64,000 nt of DNA from Bradyrhizobium sp. SZCCHNS1050 (GTDB taxonomy: Bacteria > Pseudomonadota > Alphaproteobacteria > Rhizobiales > Xanthobacteraceae), in contig NZ_JAUETR010000001.1 in the NCBI RefSeq assembly GCF_032484785.1, positions 5,149,501-5,213,500 of the forward strand, given 5' to 3'. Every line of letters starts with the position of its first letter. Positions within the stretch are counted from its first letter, which is position 1. Shown piece by piece: positions 17,738 to 26,304 of the stretch. A program made the translations under genes and the position numbers. The notes below the pieces were generated by a model. That model did not search any database. It worked only from the letters and a program-made list of their open reading frames with translations, and was not told the DNA's origin.

Positions 17738-19219
17738 ATGAACCAGACGGTAAGACCGGACGACCTGAAGCCTCAGGACCTGCAGCCCGTGGACGATTAC
17801 GGTCCGCTCTATGCTGCGCACAAGAAGGTCTATCCGCAGAGCGTCTCGGGCACTTTCCGCCGGATCAAATGGGGCCTGATGGGCTTCTGCCTCGGCGTCT
17901 ATTATTTCCTGCCGTTCGTGCGCTGGAATCGCGGCCTCGGCGCGCCCGACCAGGCGGTGCTGATCGACTTCTCGAACCACCGCTTCTATTTCTTCTTCAT
18001 CGAGCTGTGGCCGCAGGAGGTGTACTACTTCACCGGCCTCCTGATCATCGCCGCCATCGGCCTGTTCCTGATGAACGCGATCGGCGGCCGTATCTGGTGC
18101 GGCTATCTGTGCCCTCAGACGGTGTGGACCGACCTGTTCTATGCCGTCGAGCGCCTGATCGAGGGTGACCGGCGGGAGCGCATGAAGAAGGATGCCTCCG
18201 GCGACCCGATGAAGCTGGAGCGGATTTCGGAGCTCGTGCTCAAGCATTCGATCTGGCTGATGATCGCGTGGTGGACCGGCGGCGCCTGGGTGCTGTATTT
18301 CAGCGATGCGCCGACGCTCGTGAAGGATCTCATCACCTTCCAGGGGCCGATGCTCGCCTATGTCTGGATCGCGATCCTGACCGCGACGACCTACACGCTC
18401 GCCGGCTTCATGCGCGAGCAGGTCTGCGTTTATATGTGCCCGTGGCCGCGCATCCAGGCGGCGCTGACCGACGAATGGGCGCTCAACGTCACCTACCGCT
18501 ATGACCGCGGCGAGAGCCGCATGTCGGTCAAGAAGGCCGCCGAATTGCGCGCGCTCGGCCAGCCGGCCGGCGACTGCATCGATTGCAAGCAATGCGTGGC
18601 GGTATGCCCGACCGGCATCGACATCCGCGACGGCGCCCAGATGGATTGCATCCAGTGCGGCCTCTGCATCGACGCCTGCGATACCGTCATGACCAAGATC
18701 GGCCGCCCGACGCGGCTGATCGGCTATGACAACGACATCAACATCCATCGTCGACAGGAAGGCAAGCCGCCGATCTACAAGCTCGTGCGCCCGCGGACCA
18801 TCGTCTATGCCGCGATCATCGCCGTGGTCGGCGGCGCCATGGTCTACAAGCTCGCGACCCGGTCGCTGCTCGAGGTTAACGTGCTGCACGATCGCAATCC
18901 GATCGCGATCAAGCTGTCCGACGGCTCGATCCGCAATGCCTATACGGTGCGCGTCCTCAACAAGCACGGCTTCGATCGCGTCATCGCCATCGACATCGAG
19001 GGGCCTGCCAATTCGACCGTCCACGTCGTCGGTGCGGATTCGGTGACGCCGGACCGGCCGATGATCGTGATCGGGCGCGACCAGACCGAGGAGCTGCGCC
19101 TCCTGGTGACCGCTCCCGAGGAGAACAATCCCGCGAAGTCCATCCCAGTGAAGTTCCATGTGACGGATATCGGTCTCGGCGTCGTCGCCTCCGCCACCGA
19201 CAATTTCGTCAGCCCGTAG
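17738..19219 (+). CDS. fixG: cbb3 oxidase assembly iron-sulfur protein FixG/CcoG
   Basis: A 493-residue membrane ferredoxin-like protein (CcoG), implicated in copper reduction or handling during cbb3 assembly. It has several hydrophobic helices in the first 230 residues, with the CxxxC-type segment WCGYLCPQTVW and MCPWPRIQ. It then has two [4Fe-4S] motifs, C280-x2-C283-x2-C286-x3-C290-P and C304-x2-C307-x2-C310-x3-C314. A C-terminal helix and a periplasmic immunoglobulin-like domain follow from about 360. ATG 17738 gives the typical length. First gene of fixGHIS, downstream of its own FixK box. Confidence 0.95.
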   Translation: MNQTVRPDDLKPQDLQPVDDYGPLYAAHKKVYPQSVSGTFRRIKWGLMGFCLGVYYFLPFVRWNRGLGAPDQAVLIDFSNHRFYFFFIELWPQEVYYFTGLLIIAAIGLFLMNAIGGRIWCGYLCPQTVWTDLFYAVERLIEGDRRERMKKDASGDPMKLERISELVLKHSIWLMIAWWTGGAWVLYFSDAPTLVKDLITFQGPMLAYVWIAILTATTYTLAGFMREQVCVYMCPWPRIQAALTDEWALNVTYRYDRGESRMSVKKAAELRALGQPAGDCIDCKQCVAVCPTGIDIRDGAQMDCIQCGLCIDACDTVMTKIGRPTRLIGYDNDINIHRRQEGKPPIYKLVRPRTIVYAAIIAVVGGAMVYKLATRSLLEVNVLHDRNPIAIKLSDGSIRNAYTVRVLNKHGFDRVIAIDIEGPANSTVHVVGADSVTPDRPMIVIGRDQTEELRLLVTAPEENNPAKSIPVKFHVTDIGLGVVASATDNFVSP

Positions 19220-19236
19220 AGCTAAGGAGCCTGTCA

Positions 19237-19737
19237 ATGGCCAGCCGTTCCAATCCTTCTTTCCAGCTGACCGGAGGCATGGTGCTCGCGATGCTCCTCG
19301 CCTTCTTCGGGACCGTGATCGGCGTCAACGTCTACATGATGAAGATGGCGATCTCGACCCTGCCGGGCACCGAGGTCGACAGCGCCTACAGCGCCAGCCT
19401 CGGCTACGAGAAGGAGATCGCGGCGGCGCGCGCCCAGGAGGCGCGGCGGTGGCAGGTCGAGGCGCATATCGAGCGTGGCGCCGGCGGCGCCGCCATCCTG
19501 CAGGTCAACGCGCGCGACGCGAGCGGCAATCCCGTCTCGGGCCTGACCTTCCAGGGCCGGCTCGAGCGTCCCGCCGACAAGCGCGCCGATCAGGACGTCG
19601 CCCTCGCCGAGGTCGGCATCGGCATCTATCGCGGCACGGCGGAGGCGATCGCGCCGGGCCAGTGGGACCTCGTGCTCGAAGGTGATTCCAGCGGCCGCCG
19701 CCTGTTCATGTCGAAGAACCGCGTGCTGCTGAACTGA
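19237..19737 (+). CDS. fixH: cbb3 oxidase assembly protein FixH/CcoH
   Basis: A 166-residue protein with one N-terminal membrane helix (about 11-34, MVLAMLLAFFGTVIGVNVYM) and a periplasmic beta-rich domain. FixH/CcoH is required for cbb3 assembly and associates with the oxidase subcomplexes. GGAG lies 8 bases upstream of ATG 19237. It follows fixG by 17 bases and precedes fixI by 14, consistent with one operon. Confidence 0.92.
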   Translation: MASRSNPSFQLTGGMVLAMLLAFFGTVIGVNVYMMKMAISTLPGTEVDSAYSASLGYEKEIAAARAQEARRWQVEAHIERGAGGAAILQVNARDASGNPVSGLTFQGRLERPADKRADQDVALAEVGIGIYRGTAEAIAPGQWDLVLEGDSSGRRLFMSKNRVLLN

Positions 19738-19751
19738 AGGGACTTCCGATC

Positions 19752-21953
19752 ATGCATGTGACGCGTGACTTCTCCCATTACGTCAAGGATCTCGGCGCCG
19801 GCCTGAAGCACATCGACCTCGCGGTCGAGGGTGTCAGCTGCGCCGGCTGCATGGCCAAGATCGAGCGCGGCCTCTCGGCACTGCCCGACGTGACGCTCGC
19901 GCGGGTCAACCTGACCGACCGCCGCGTCGCGCTGGAATGGAAGCAGGGCACGCTCGATCCGGCCAAGTTCATCGACCGCCTCGCCGAGCTCGGCTACAAG
20001 GCCTATCCGTTCGAGAAGGCAAGCGCCGAGGCCACCGAGGCCGAGGAATCGCGCTTCCTGCTGCGCTGTCTCGGCGTCGCCGCGTTCGCGACCATGAACG
20101 TGATGATGCTGTCGATCCCGGTGTGGTCCGGCAATGTCAGCGACATGCTGCCGGAGCAGCGCGACTTCTTCCACTGGCTGTCGGCCGTCATCGCATTGCC
20201 GGCCGCGGCCTATGCCGGCCAGCCGTTCTTCCGTTCGGCATGGCGCGCGCTCAAGAGCGGCAACGTCAACATGGACGTGCCGATCTGCATCGGCGTGATC
20301 CTGGCGCTGGGCATGTCGGTCGTCGAGACCTTCCACCACGCCGAGCACGCCTATTTCGACGCCGCGATCATGCTGCTGACCTTCCTGCTGGTCGGCCGCT
20401 ATCTCGACCAGAACATGCGGCGGCGGACTCGCGCCGTCGCCGGCAATCTCGCCGCGCTGAAGGCGGAGACCGCGACCAAGTTCATCGGCCCCGACGAGAT
20501 TTCGGAGGTACCGGTCGCCGCCGTTCGCGCCGGCGATCTCGTGCTGCTGCGGCCCGGCGAGCGCTGCGCTGTCGACGGCGTCGTGGTCGAGGGCCGCTCC
20601 GAGATCGACCAGAGCCTGATCACCGGCGAGACGCTGTACGTGCCGGCCGAGCAGGGCACCGCGGTCTATGCCGGTTCGCTCAACATTTCCGGCACGCTGC
20701 GCGTCCGGGTGTCGGCCGCGGCCGAGGGCACCTTGCTCGCCGAGATCACGCGCCTGCTCGACAACGCGCTGCAGGCCCGCTCGCGCTACATGCGCCTCGC
20801 CGACCGCGCCTCGCGGCTGTATGCGCCGGTGGTGCATGCGACCGCTGCGCTCACCGTGCTCGGCTGGGTGCTGATGGGCGCGAGCTGGCACGACGCCATC
20901 GTCACCGGCATCGCCGTGCTGATCATCACCTGCCCCTGCGCCCTCGGGCTCGCGATTCCCACCGTGCAGACCGTGGCGTCGGGCGCGATGTTCAAGTCCG
21001 GCGTGCTGCTCAATGCGGGCGATGCGATCGAGCGCCTCGCCGAGGCCGATCACGTCATCTTCGACAAGACCGGCACCTTGACGCTGCCGGAGCTCGAGGT
21101 CGTCAACGCCGCCGACATCCCTGCAGATGTGTTCGCGCTGGCCGGCCAGCTAGCGCTGTCGAGCCATCATCCGGTGGCCGCGGCGGTGGCCCAGGCCGCC
21201 AATGCGCGGTCGCCGCTGATGGGCGCGGTCGAGGAGCCGGGCCAGGGTGTCCGCGCCGTCGTTGACGGCGTCGAGATCAGGCTGGGACGTCCAACCTTCT
21301 GCGGCGCCGAGGCGCTGGTTGCGCAGACCGGCAGCGTCGATCCCGAGGCCTCGGTGGTGGCCTTCAGCCGCGGCGACAGCAAGTACCTGTTCTCGGTGCG
21401 GCAGGGCTTGCGCCCCGACGCCGCCAAGATCGTCGCCGGCCTGCAGCGGCGCGGCATCAAGGTCGAGATCCTCTCGGGCGATCGCGAGGCGGCGGTGGCT
21501 GCGGCCGCCAAGGCGCTCGGCATCGGCGAGTGGCGCGCCGGCGTCACGCCGGCCGACAAGATCGCGCGCATCGAGGAGCTGAAGCGCGCGGGCGTCAAGG
21601 TCATGATGGTCGGCGACGGCATGAACGACGCGCCGTCGCTCGCCGCCGCGCACGTCTCGATGTCGCCGATCTCGGCCGCGCATCTGAGCCAGGCCACCGC
21701 CGATCTCGTCTTCCTCGGTCGTCCCCTGGCGCCGGTGCTGGCCGCGATCGACTACGCGCGCAAGGCGCTGCATCTGATGCGGCAGAATCTGTGGCTCGCA
21801 GTCGGCTATAACGCCCTGGCGGTGCCGCTTGCGATCAGCGGCGTCGTCACCCCGCTGATCGCGGCAGCCGCGATGTCCGGCTCGTCGATCATCGTCATGC
21901 TGAATGCGCTGCGTGCCCGCAAGGTGGCCGGGGAGGCCGCGTCATGGAAGTGA
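19752..21953 (+). CDS. fixI: copper-transporting P1B ATPase FixI/CcoI
   Basis: A 733-residue P1B-type ATPase that moves copper for insertion into the cbb3 oxidase. N-terminal heavy-metal-associated domain with C30-x2-C33 (SCAGCM); metal-site membrane motif C394-P-C396 (ITCPCALGL); phosphorylation site D438 in DKTGT; HP motif SHHPVAA; hinge VGDGMNDAPSL. Eight hydrophobic helices are expected. Start ATG 19752 has GAAGGGA upstream. The 3' end overlaps fixS by 10 bases, coupling their translation. Confidence 0.95.
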   Translation: MHVTRDFSHYVKDLGAGLKHIDLAVEGVSCAGCMAKIERGLSALPDVTLARVNLTDRRVALEWKQGTLDPAKFIDRLAELGYKAYPFEKASAEATEAEESRFLLRCLGVAAFATMNVMMLSIPVWSGNVSDMLPEQRDFFHWLSAVIALPAAAYAGQPFFRSAWRALKSGNVNMDVPICIGVILALGMSVVETFHHAEHAYFDAAIMLLTFLLVGRYLDQNMRRRTRAVAGNLAALKAETATKFIGPDEISEVPVAAVRAGDLVLLRPGERCAVDGVVVEGRSEIDQSLITGETLYVPAEQGTAVYAGSLNISGTLRVRVSAAAEGTLLAEITRLLDNALQARSRYMRLADRASRLYAPVVHATAALTVLGWVLMGASWHDAIVTGIAVLIITCPCALGLAIPTVQTVASGAMFKSGVLLNAGDAIERLAEADHVIFDKTGTLTLPELEVVNAADIPADVFALAGQLALSSHHPVAAAVAQAANARSPLMGAVEEPGQGVRAVVDGVEIRLGRPTFCGAEALVAQTGSVDPEASVVAFSRGDSKYLFSVRQGLRPDAAKIVAGLQRRGIKVEILSGDREAAVAAAAKALGIGEWRAGVTPADKIARIEELKRAGVKVMMVGDGMNDAPSLAAAHVSMSPISAAHLSQATADLVFLGRPLAPVLAAIDYARKALHLMRQNLWLAVGYNALAVPLAISGVVTPLIAAAAMSGSSIIVMLNALRARKVAGEAASWK

Positions 21954-22129
21954 TGATCATTCTCGTCCCGCTCGCTCTGGCGCTCGGCCTTGCCGGCCTG
22001 GTCGGCTTTCTCTGGTCGCTGAAGAGCGGCCAGTATGAGGATCTCGAAGGGGCGGCCTGGCGCGCCATCGCCGACGACGATGAGCAGGCCCCGCCGGCTC
22101 AGCCCGAGGCCGCGCCGAGCCGGTCCTGA
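21944..22129 (+). CDS. fixS: cbb3 oxidase maturation protein FixS/CcoS
   Basis: A 61-residue protein with a single N-terminal membrane helix (about 4-26) followed by the conserved WSLKSGQYEDLEGAAWR and an acidic-proline tail. FixS/CcoS is needed for cofactor insertion into cbb3 oxidase. It overlaps fixI by 10 bases (start within its last codons), and its last 31 bases overlap the convergent MFS gene end. Last gene of fixGHIS. Confidence 0.93.
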   Translation: MEVMIILVPLALALGLAGLVGFLWSLKSGQYEDLEGAAWRAIADDDEQAPPAQPEAAPSRS

Positions 22130-23328
22130 ACGCCTGGCAGCGTCATCCGACGCGCCAGGTATCCCGCGACCGCGAGCGCGGCGGCGATGCCTGCCACGCA
22201 AGCCGTCCAGCCGAACCGGTCGAACAACTGGCCGAGCACGGCCGTTCCGATGATGCCGCCGGCGAAATAGCTGGCGAGGTAAAGACCGCTTGCAACGCCC
22301 TGATCGTGGGCGGCGGTCTTTCCGACGAAACCTGTGGTCACGGCCTGGGCGAAGAACGTGCCCGCTCCGACCAGCACCATGCCGGCGAGCACCGCCCCGA
22401 GCTGTGACGACAGCATCAGGACGAGGCCGAGGCCTGCGGTTGCGAGTGCGCCCCAGATCGCGCCCTGTGTGCCAATCCTTGCGACCGTCCGGCCGGCGAG
22501 CAGCGTGGTGACGATCGAGGGCAGGAAGACGAAATACACCAGTCCGACCTCCATCATGCCGAGCGACAGCGGCGGTCGCACCAGCACGAAGTTCACGAAG
22601 GTGAAGGCGCCGATGAAGGCGAACAGGACGCAGAAGCCGACGCCGAAGGCCGCGCGCAGCCGGCGGTCGCGCAGGTGATCGGCGATGGCCCCGCCGCGCA
22701 GCCGCATCGTTCCCTGCGCACGCATGGCCGCGCCTCCGACCGCGAATGCGGCGAGAAGGGCGCCGCAGACATTGAGCGCGGCGAAGACGTAGAAGGTCGG
22801 CTTGAGGCCCAGGGCACCGGTGAGACCGGCCGAGAGCAGGCGCCCGACCAGATTGCTGGCGACGTTGCCGGTGATATAGGCCGCGAAGGCGCCGCCGGCC
22901 TCGCTGGCGGTGCACTGCTCGCCGAGATAGGCAAGGGTGAGGGCGAACGCCGAGGCCATGCACAGGCCCTGCAGGATGCGCAAGCCTGCGAACACCGTCA
23001 GGTCGGGCGCGCTGCCGAGCAAGGCGGTGAAGCCGGCGAGCAGGGCAAGGCTGGCGACGATGCCGATCCGGCGATCGATCAGCGGGCTGAGCAGGCCGAT
23101 GACCAGGCTCGCGATCGCCATTCCCAGCGTGCAGGCGTTGACGGCAAGCCCCATCTCGGCCGCGCTGACCTGATAGTAGCGCGCGAGGACCGGCAGCATC
23201 GCCTGCGCCGCGAACAGATCGACGAGGCTGAAAAAGGCGAGCAGGCCGACCAGGACCGCGCGCCGCGCCGCCCTTCGTGCATTCACATCGGCGGCTCCAA
23301 TCGGCAACCGTGCGGACAGATCCGTCAT
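22099..23328 (-). CDS. MFS transporter (DHA1-like)
   Basis: A 409-residue permease with 12 predicted hydrophobic helices and the MFS loop motif G-x-LIDRRIG between helices 2 and 3 (LSPLIDRRIGIVASLALLAG). The pattern (AQAMLPVLARYYQVSAAEMG at the N-terminus) is that of YnfM/arabinose-efflux-like DHA1 transporters; the substrate is unknown. ATG 23326-23328 has a perfect GAGGAG 8 bases upstream, so a longer reading to 23502 is rejected. Its 3' end overlaps fixS by 31 bases on the opposite strand. The genomes I recall place other genes after fixS, so this neighbour may be strain-specific. Confidence 0.85.
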   Translation of the reverse strand: MTDLSARLPIGAADVNARRAARRAVLVGLLAFFSLVDLFAAQAMLPVLARYYQVSAAEMGLAVNACTLGMAIASLVIGLLSPLIDRRIGIVASLALLAGFTALLGSAPDLTVFAGLRILQGLCMASAFALTLAYLGEQCTASEAGGAFAAYITGNVASNLVGRLLSAGLTGALGLKPTFYVFAALNVCGALLAAFAVGGAAMRAQGTMRLRGGAIADHLRDRRLRAAFGVGFCVLFAFIGAFTFVNFVLVRPPLSLGMMEVGLVYFVFLPSIVTTLLAGRTVARIGTQGAIWGALATAGLGLVLMLSSQLGAVLAGMVLVGAGTFFAQAVTTGFVGKTAAHDQGVASGLYLASYFAGGIIGTAVLGQLFDRFGWTACVAGIAAALAVAGYLARRMTLPGVQDRLGAASG

Positions 23329-23366
23329 GGCAATCTCCTCGGCTCCACAGGCAACGCGGCCGCATC

Positions 23367-23395
23367 CGGATCGCCTGCCTGAAGGGGGCGATCCG
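23367..23395 (-). terminator. hairpin between the cupin and MFS genes
   Basis: CGGATCGCC (23367-23375) and GGCGATCCG (23387-23395) form a perfect 9-bp stem with an 11-base loop. It lies 26 bases beyond the cupin gene stop in the direction of transcription and 39 bases before the MFS start. There is no T-run; it could end the cupin message or dampen read-through. Confidence 0.4.
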
Positions 23396-23420
23396 AAGGC
23401 GGCTGGCGGAGGCCCGCGAT

Positions 23421-23912
23421 CTACATGTTGTGATCGTGCGGATCCTTGCGAACGTCGCCGACATAGAGGATGACCGTCTCCTTGCCGTCGTTCTTCCACC
23501 AATGCGACGTGCCGAACACCTCGGCTCTCAGATCGCCGGCCTTGTGCAGGATCGGCTCGGCGCAGTTGCTGGCATATTCGATGATCTCGCCCTGCTGAAC
23601 GAAGATCAGCGCCGGGCGATCGTCATGGCTGTGCCACGGCACGATGCCGCCGGGCGCGATGGTCAGCTTGCGGAAGCGCAACTCGCGGTCCTTGATATTG
23701 GCGGGCTGCTTGGCGAGATCGATCGCGCCAAGCGTGACGTCGGTAACGCCGACCGCCTTGACGTCGGCTTTCTCACGTACGCCGGCCTTGATCTTGTCGG
23801 CCGGACACTCGCCGGCGCGGGCGCCGGACGCCGCGATCACCGTCGTAGCAACGGCCAGGACGAAAGCAGCGCTCAGGCGGCGCGCGCGTGTAGGTGCGAT
23901 CTGCATCAACAT
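23421..23912 (-). CDS. exported cupin-domain protein
   Basis: A 163-residue protein with a signal peptide (hydrophobic 13-29, likely cleavage after ARA at about 33) and a single cupin barrel (about 75-155). The first cupin motif is visible as PWHSHDDRPALIFVQQGE, with two histidines and a carboxylate-like position for metal binding; the second is FGTSHWW. The C-terminus is histidine/aspartate rich (PHDHNM). It is therefore probably a small periplasmic metal-dependent or sugar-binding protein of unknown substrate. ATG 23910-23912 is chosen because GGAG lies 8 bases upstream. Upstream 238 bases separate it from a divergent small exported-protein gene. Confidence 0.78.
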   Translation of the reverse strand: MLMQIAPTRARRLSAAFVLAVATTVIAASGARAGECPADKIKAGVREKADVKAVGVTDVTLGAIDLAKQPANIKDRELRFRKLTIAPGGIVPWHSHDDRPALIFVQQGEIIEYASNCAEPILHKAGDLRAEVFGTSHWWKNDGKETVILYVGDVRKDPHDHNM

Positions 23913-24150
23913 GTCATTGTCTCCTCTGATGGAACAGCGGCCCGCGCCGAGCGGGCATCGCGAGGCGCACCATCGGGGAGCAGGGGACATGATGGAAATG
24001 CATCCTTTCTCTGGAGCCGATAGACCGCCGCTATCGATAGGCGGACGCTATCCTCGCGATTGGACAACGGCATTTCTCAAGCAGAGCAGGTCGCGCTTGT
24101 AATGCGGACGCCCGATGACGGGCGACAGCATTCATGAGGAGGAGATATCC

Positions 24151-24432
24151 ATGACCCGCCTGTCCAAGACCTTGATCGCCGCGGCCGTGGTCGCGGTCTC
24201 TGCCACCGCAGCCATCGCGCAAGGCGGTCTCGATCTCGCGCCCGGCATGGCCTATGTCTACAGCGCCGGCAAGACCAGCATGATGACGATGGCCGCCGGC
24301 GACGCCAATCATCGGGCCATGATGCGCCACGCCAGGAAGGTGCCGAACAACACCGTCTTCTTCATGAGCGACGGGCAGCTCTATTCGGCGTCCGGCATGC
24401 TCGATCCCACCGGCAATTTCTATCGGCCCTGA
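24151..24432 (+). CDS. small exported protein, unknown function
   Basis: A 93-residue protein with a clear signal peptide (MTRLSKTLIAAAVVAVSATA, cleavage after AIA at about 23) and a mature part of about 70 residues. The mature part is rich in methionine (MMTM, HRAMMRHAR) and ends DPTGNFYRP. I do not recognise a family. Methionine-rich motifs in small periplasmic proteins sometimes bind copper, but that is speculation. GGAGGAG lies 6 bases upstream of ATG 24151, a strong start. It is followed by a strong hairpin and then the peroxiredoxin-like gene. Confidence 0.7.
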   Translation: MTRLSKTLIAAAVVAVSATAAIAQGGLDLAPGMAYVYSAGKTSMMTMAAGDANHRAMMRHARKVPNNTVFFMSDGQLYSASGMLDPTGNFYRP

Positions 24433-24442
24433 GCGCGACGGT

Positions 24443-24474
24443 CGGGCAGGCCGCCCTTGTGGTCGGCTTGCCCG
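24443..24474 (+). terminator. 11-bp hairpin after the small exported-protein gene
   Basis: CGGGCAGGCCG (24443-24453) and CGGCTTGCCCG (24464-24474) form an 11-bp stem with one G-U pair and a 10-base loop, 11 bases after the stop codon. No T-run follows. It probably marks the 3' end of the small-gene message. Confidence 0.45.
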
Positions 24475-24517
24475 GGAAACTATCATGGTTGGGGTCCTGA
24501 ACCTGCCGGAGCTGCTC

Positions 24518-25237
24518 ATGACAGTGCTTTCACCCGCGGATGCCGAGCGGCTCAGACAGGCCTTCCTGCAATGCAGGGAGATGCAGGGCACCCTGCGTCA
24601 GCAGCTCGAGGCCTATGCCGCTGCGGGTCGCGAGATCTTTCCGGCCTACGCATCCGCCGTCGACCGCCTGGTGGCGCGGCTCGGAGACAACGGCGGCGGC
24701 GAGACTGCGCCGCGGCCCGGTGAGACGATGCCGCCATTCGTCCTGCCCGATGAGGCTGGCCGGCTAGTGAGCCTGCAATCCTGCCTCGTCCGGGGGCCGG
24801 TCGCCGTGATGTTCTTCCGCGGCCATTGGTGCCCCTATTGCCGGCTCAACGTTCGCGCGGTGATCAAGGCGCAGGAGCGCATCGACGCCGCGGGCGGCGC
24901 GATCGTCGCGATCATGCCGGAGCTGCAGGCGTTCACGCAGCAGTTCAAATCGGACGCCGGCGCCACCTTCCCTGTGTTGACGGACCTCGACAACGGCTAT
25001 GCCTTGTCGCTCAACCTCGCGATCTGGCTTGGTCGTGAGATCCAGCAACTACTGGCGCACCAGGACCTGGCGAGCTTCCACGGCAATGACGGCTGGGTGT
25101 TGCCCATTCCGGCTGCCTTCGTGGTCGGGCGTGACGGTCTCGTAAAGGCGCGTTTCGTCGATCCCGATTTCCGCAAGCGGATGGAAATCGACGATCTGGT
25201 CGAAGCGCTTCGCCAGGCCGCGGCTCAGGACAGCTGA
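24518..25237 (+). CDS. peroxiredoxin-like (AhpC/TSA family) protein
   Basis: A 239-residue thioredoxin-fold protein. An N-terminal helical region (1-65) precedes the AhpC/TSA domain (about 68-232), with the active motif C105-P-Y-C108 in RGHWCPYCRLN. The CxxC in place of the usual single peroxidatic cysteine is seen in a peroxiredoxin-like subfamily with reductase or peroxidase potential. VLTDLDNGYALSL and AAFVVGRDGLVKARF are typical. ATG 24518 has GGAG 7 bases upstream; an in-frame ATG at 24485 is less likely. It converges with the LysR gene and overlaps it by 13 bases. Probably cytoplasmic. Confidence 0.8.
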   Translation: MTVLSPADAERLRQAFLQCREMQGTLRQQLEAYAAAGREIFPAYASAVDRLVARLGDNGGGETAPRPGETMPPFVLPDEAGRLVSLQSCLVRGPVAVMFFRGHWCPYCRLNVRAVIKAQERIDAAGGAIVAIMPELQAFTQQFKSDAGATFPVLTDLDNGYALSLNLAIWLGREIQQLLAHQDLASFHGNDGWVLPIPAAFVVGRDGLVKARFVDPDFRKRMEIDDLVEALRQAAAQDS

Positions 25238-26121
25238 GCGAGCCATTCCTGCCAGTTCCTGCCGCGCAGCATGCGCATCACGGTCGAGGCAACCGCCGTG
25301 CGTTCACGGCCAGCAACGCCGTAGAGATGAACGGTGCGCCGCACGTCGAGTCCGTCGACGGTGGCCCGATGCAGGGTCTCCGGCAGCGTGGTCGTTTGCG
25401 GCACCACACCGATGCCGACTCCGGCTTCCATCAGCGCGATCAGGTCGCGTTCGGAGTGGACATCATGAGTTCGTCCGAGGTCGACGCCGCGTTCGCGGAG
25501 CAGCGTGCGCAACCTGTCCGCATGTTCGCAATAGTTGCGGCACAGCAACGCGTCACCGCCCAGATCATCGATCGCGATCGGATCCTGCCCGGCCAGCCGG
25601 TGCCGGCTGCTCACGGCGAGCGCGAAGTCCTCCGTGAAGAGAGGCCAGACATCCAGCCGATCCCAGGTCTCGTCGATCTCCGAGGCGATGCCGAGCTCCG
25701 CTTCGCCGCTCTTCAGATGCTCTGCGATCATGCGGCTGCTGCCGCGTAGAAACCTGAGCTCGAGCTGGTTGAACTGGCGCTGCAGCTGATCGAGCAGCGG
25801 GATCAGCAGCGCAAGGTCGACCGAGTCGGCGAGCGCGATCCGGAGCGTGCCGAGCTCTCCGCTCTTGAAGGACGAGGCGAGGGTTCGCGCGCCAACGGCA
25901 GCCTCGTAGCATTGCTTCAGCAGTGGATGCATGCGCTGGCCGAGCTCGGTGAGTTGCGCGGCCGGCCGCTCACGCCGGAACAAGTCGCCACCGAGCTCGG
26001 CTTCGAGCTGCTTGATCGCACGCGTCAGCGACGGCTGCGTCACGTTGCATTCCTCGGCCGCGCGCGTGAAGTGCAGCAGCCGGGCAACGGCAAGAAAATA
26101 CCGAACCTGATGCATTTCCAT
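25225..26121 (-). CDS. LysR-family transcription regulator
   Basis: A 298-residue LysR regulator: winged helix-turn-helix 1-60 (YFLAVARLLHFTRAAEECNV then QPSLTRAIKQLEAELGG) and a substrate-binding effector domain from about 90 (GTLRIALADSVDLALLIPLL). A cysteine pair CRNYCEH lies mid-domain, but no OxyR-like assignment is warranted. ATG 26119-26121 matches the usual LysR start; a longer reading to 26208 is rejected. It is divergent from the SDR gene at 26305 across 183 bases, the arrangement in which LysR proteins often regulate the neighbour, so the SDR/patatin pair is its likeliest target. Confidence 0.85.
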   Translation of the reverse strand: MEMHQVRYFLAVARLLHFTRAAEECNVTQPSLTRAIKQLEAELGGDLFRRERPAAQLTELGQRMHPLLKQCYEAAVGARTLASSFKSGELGTLRIALADSVDLALLIPLLDQLQRQFNQLELRFLRGSSRMIAEHLKSGEAELGIASEIDETWDRLDVWPLFTEDFALAVSSRHRLAGQDPIAIDDLGGDALLCRNYCEHADRLRTLLRERGVDLGRTHDVHSERDLIALMEAGVGIGVVPQTTTLPETLHRATVDGLDVRRTVHLYGVAGRERTAVASTVMRMLRGRNWQEWLAQLS

Positions 26122-26304
26122 CGAGGTGCTCCGTTCGATCGGGCTGACGTCCCGGGTGCAATATCCTACCAAGCGGGGCTTGGCACCAGCGATTGCGATA
26201 GCGAGCACCTATCGTGTGGCGAGCCAAACGGCATTTCCATTGGTCATGGCGGCCCGGCAATTTGTGCAGGCACGGGGCTCAACTGCTCGGACGAAGGCGA
26301 CGCC

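Noticed and set aside
25912..26304. N-terminal extension of the SDR dehydrogenase.
   Set aside because: This part overlaps the divergent LysR gene and its promoter; the family start and a ribosome site are at 26305.
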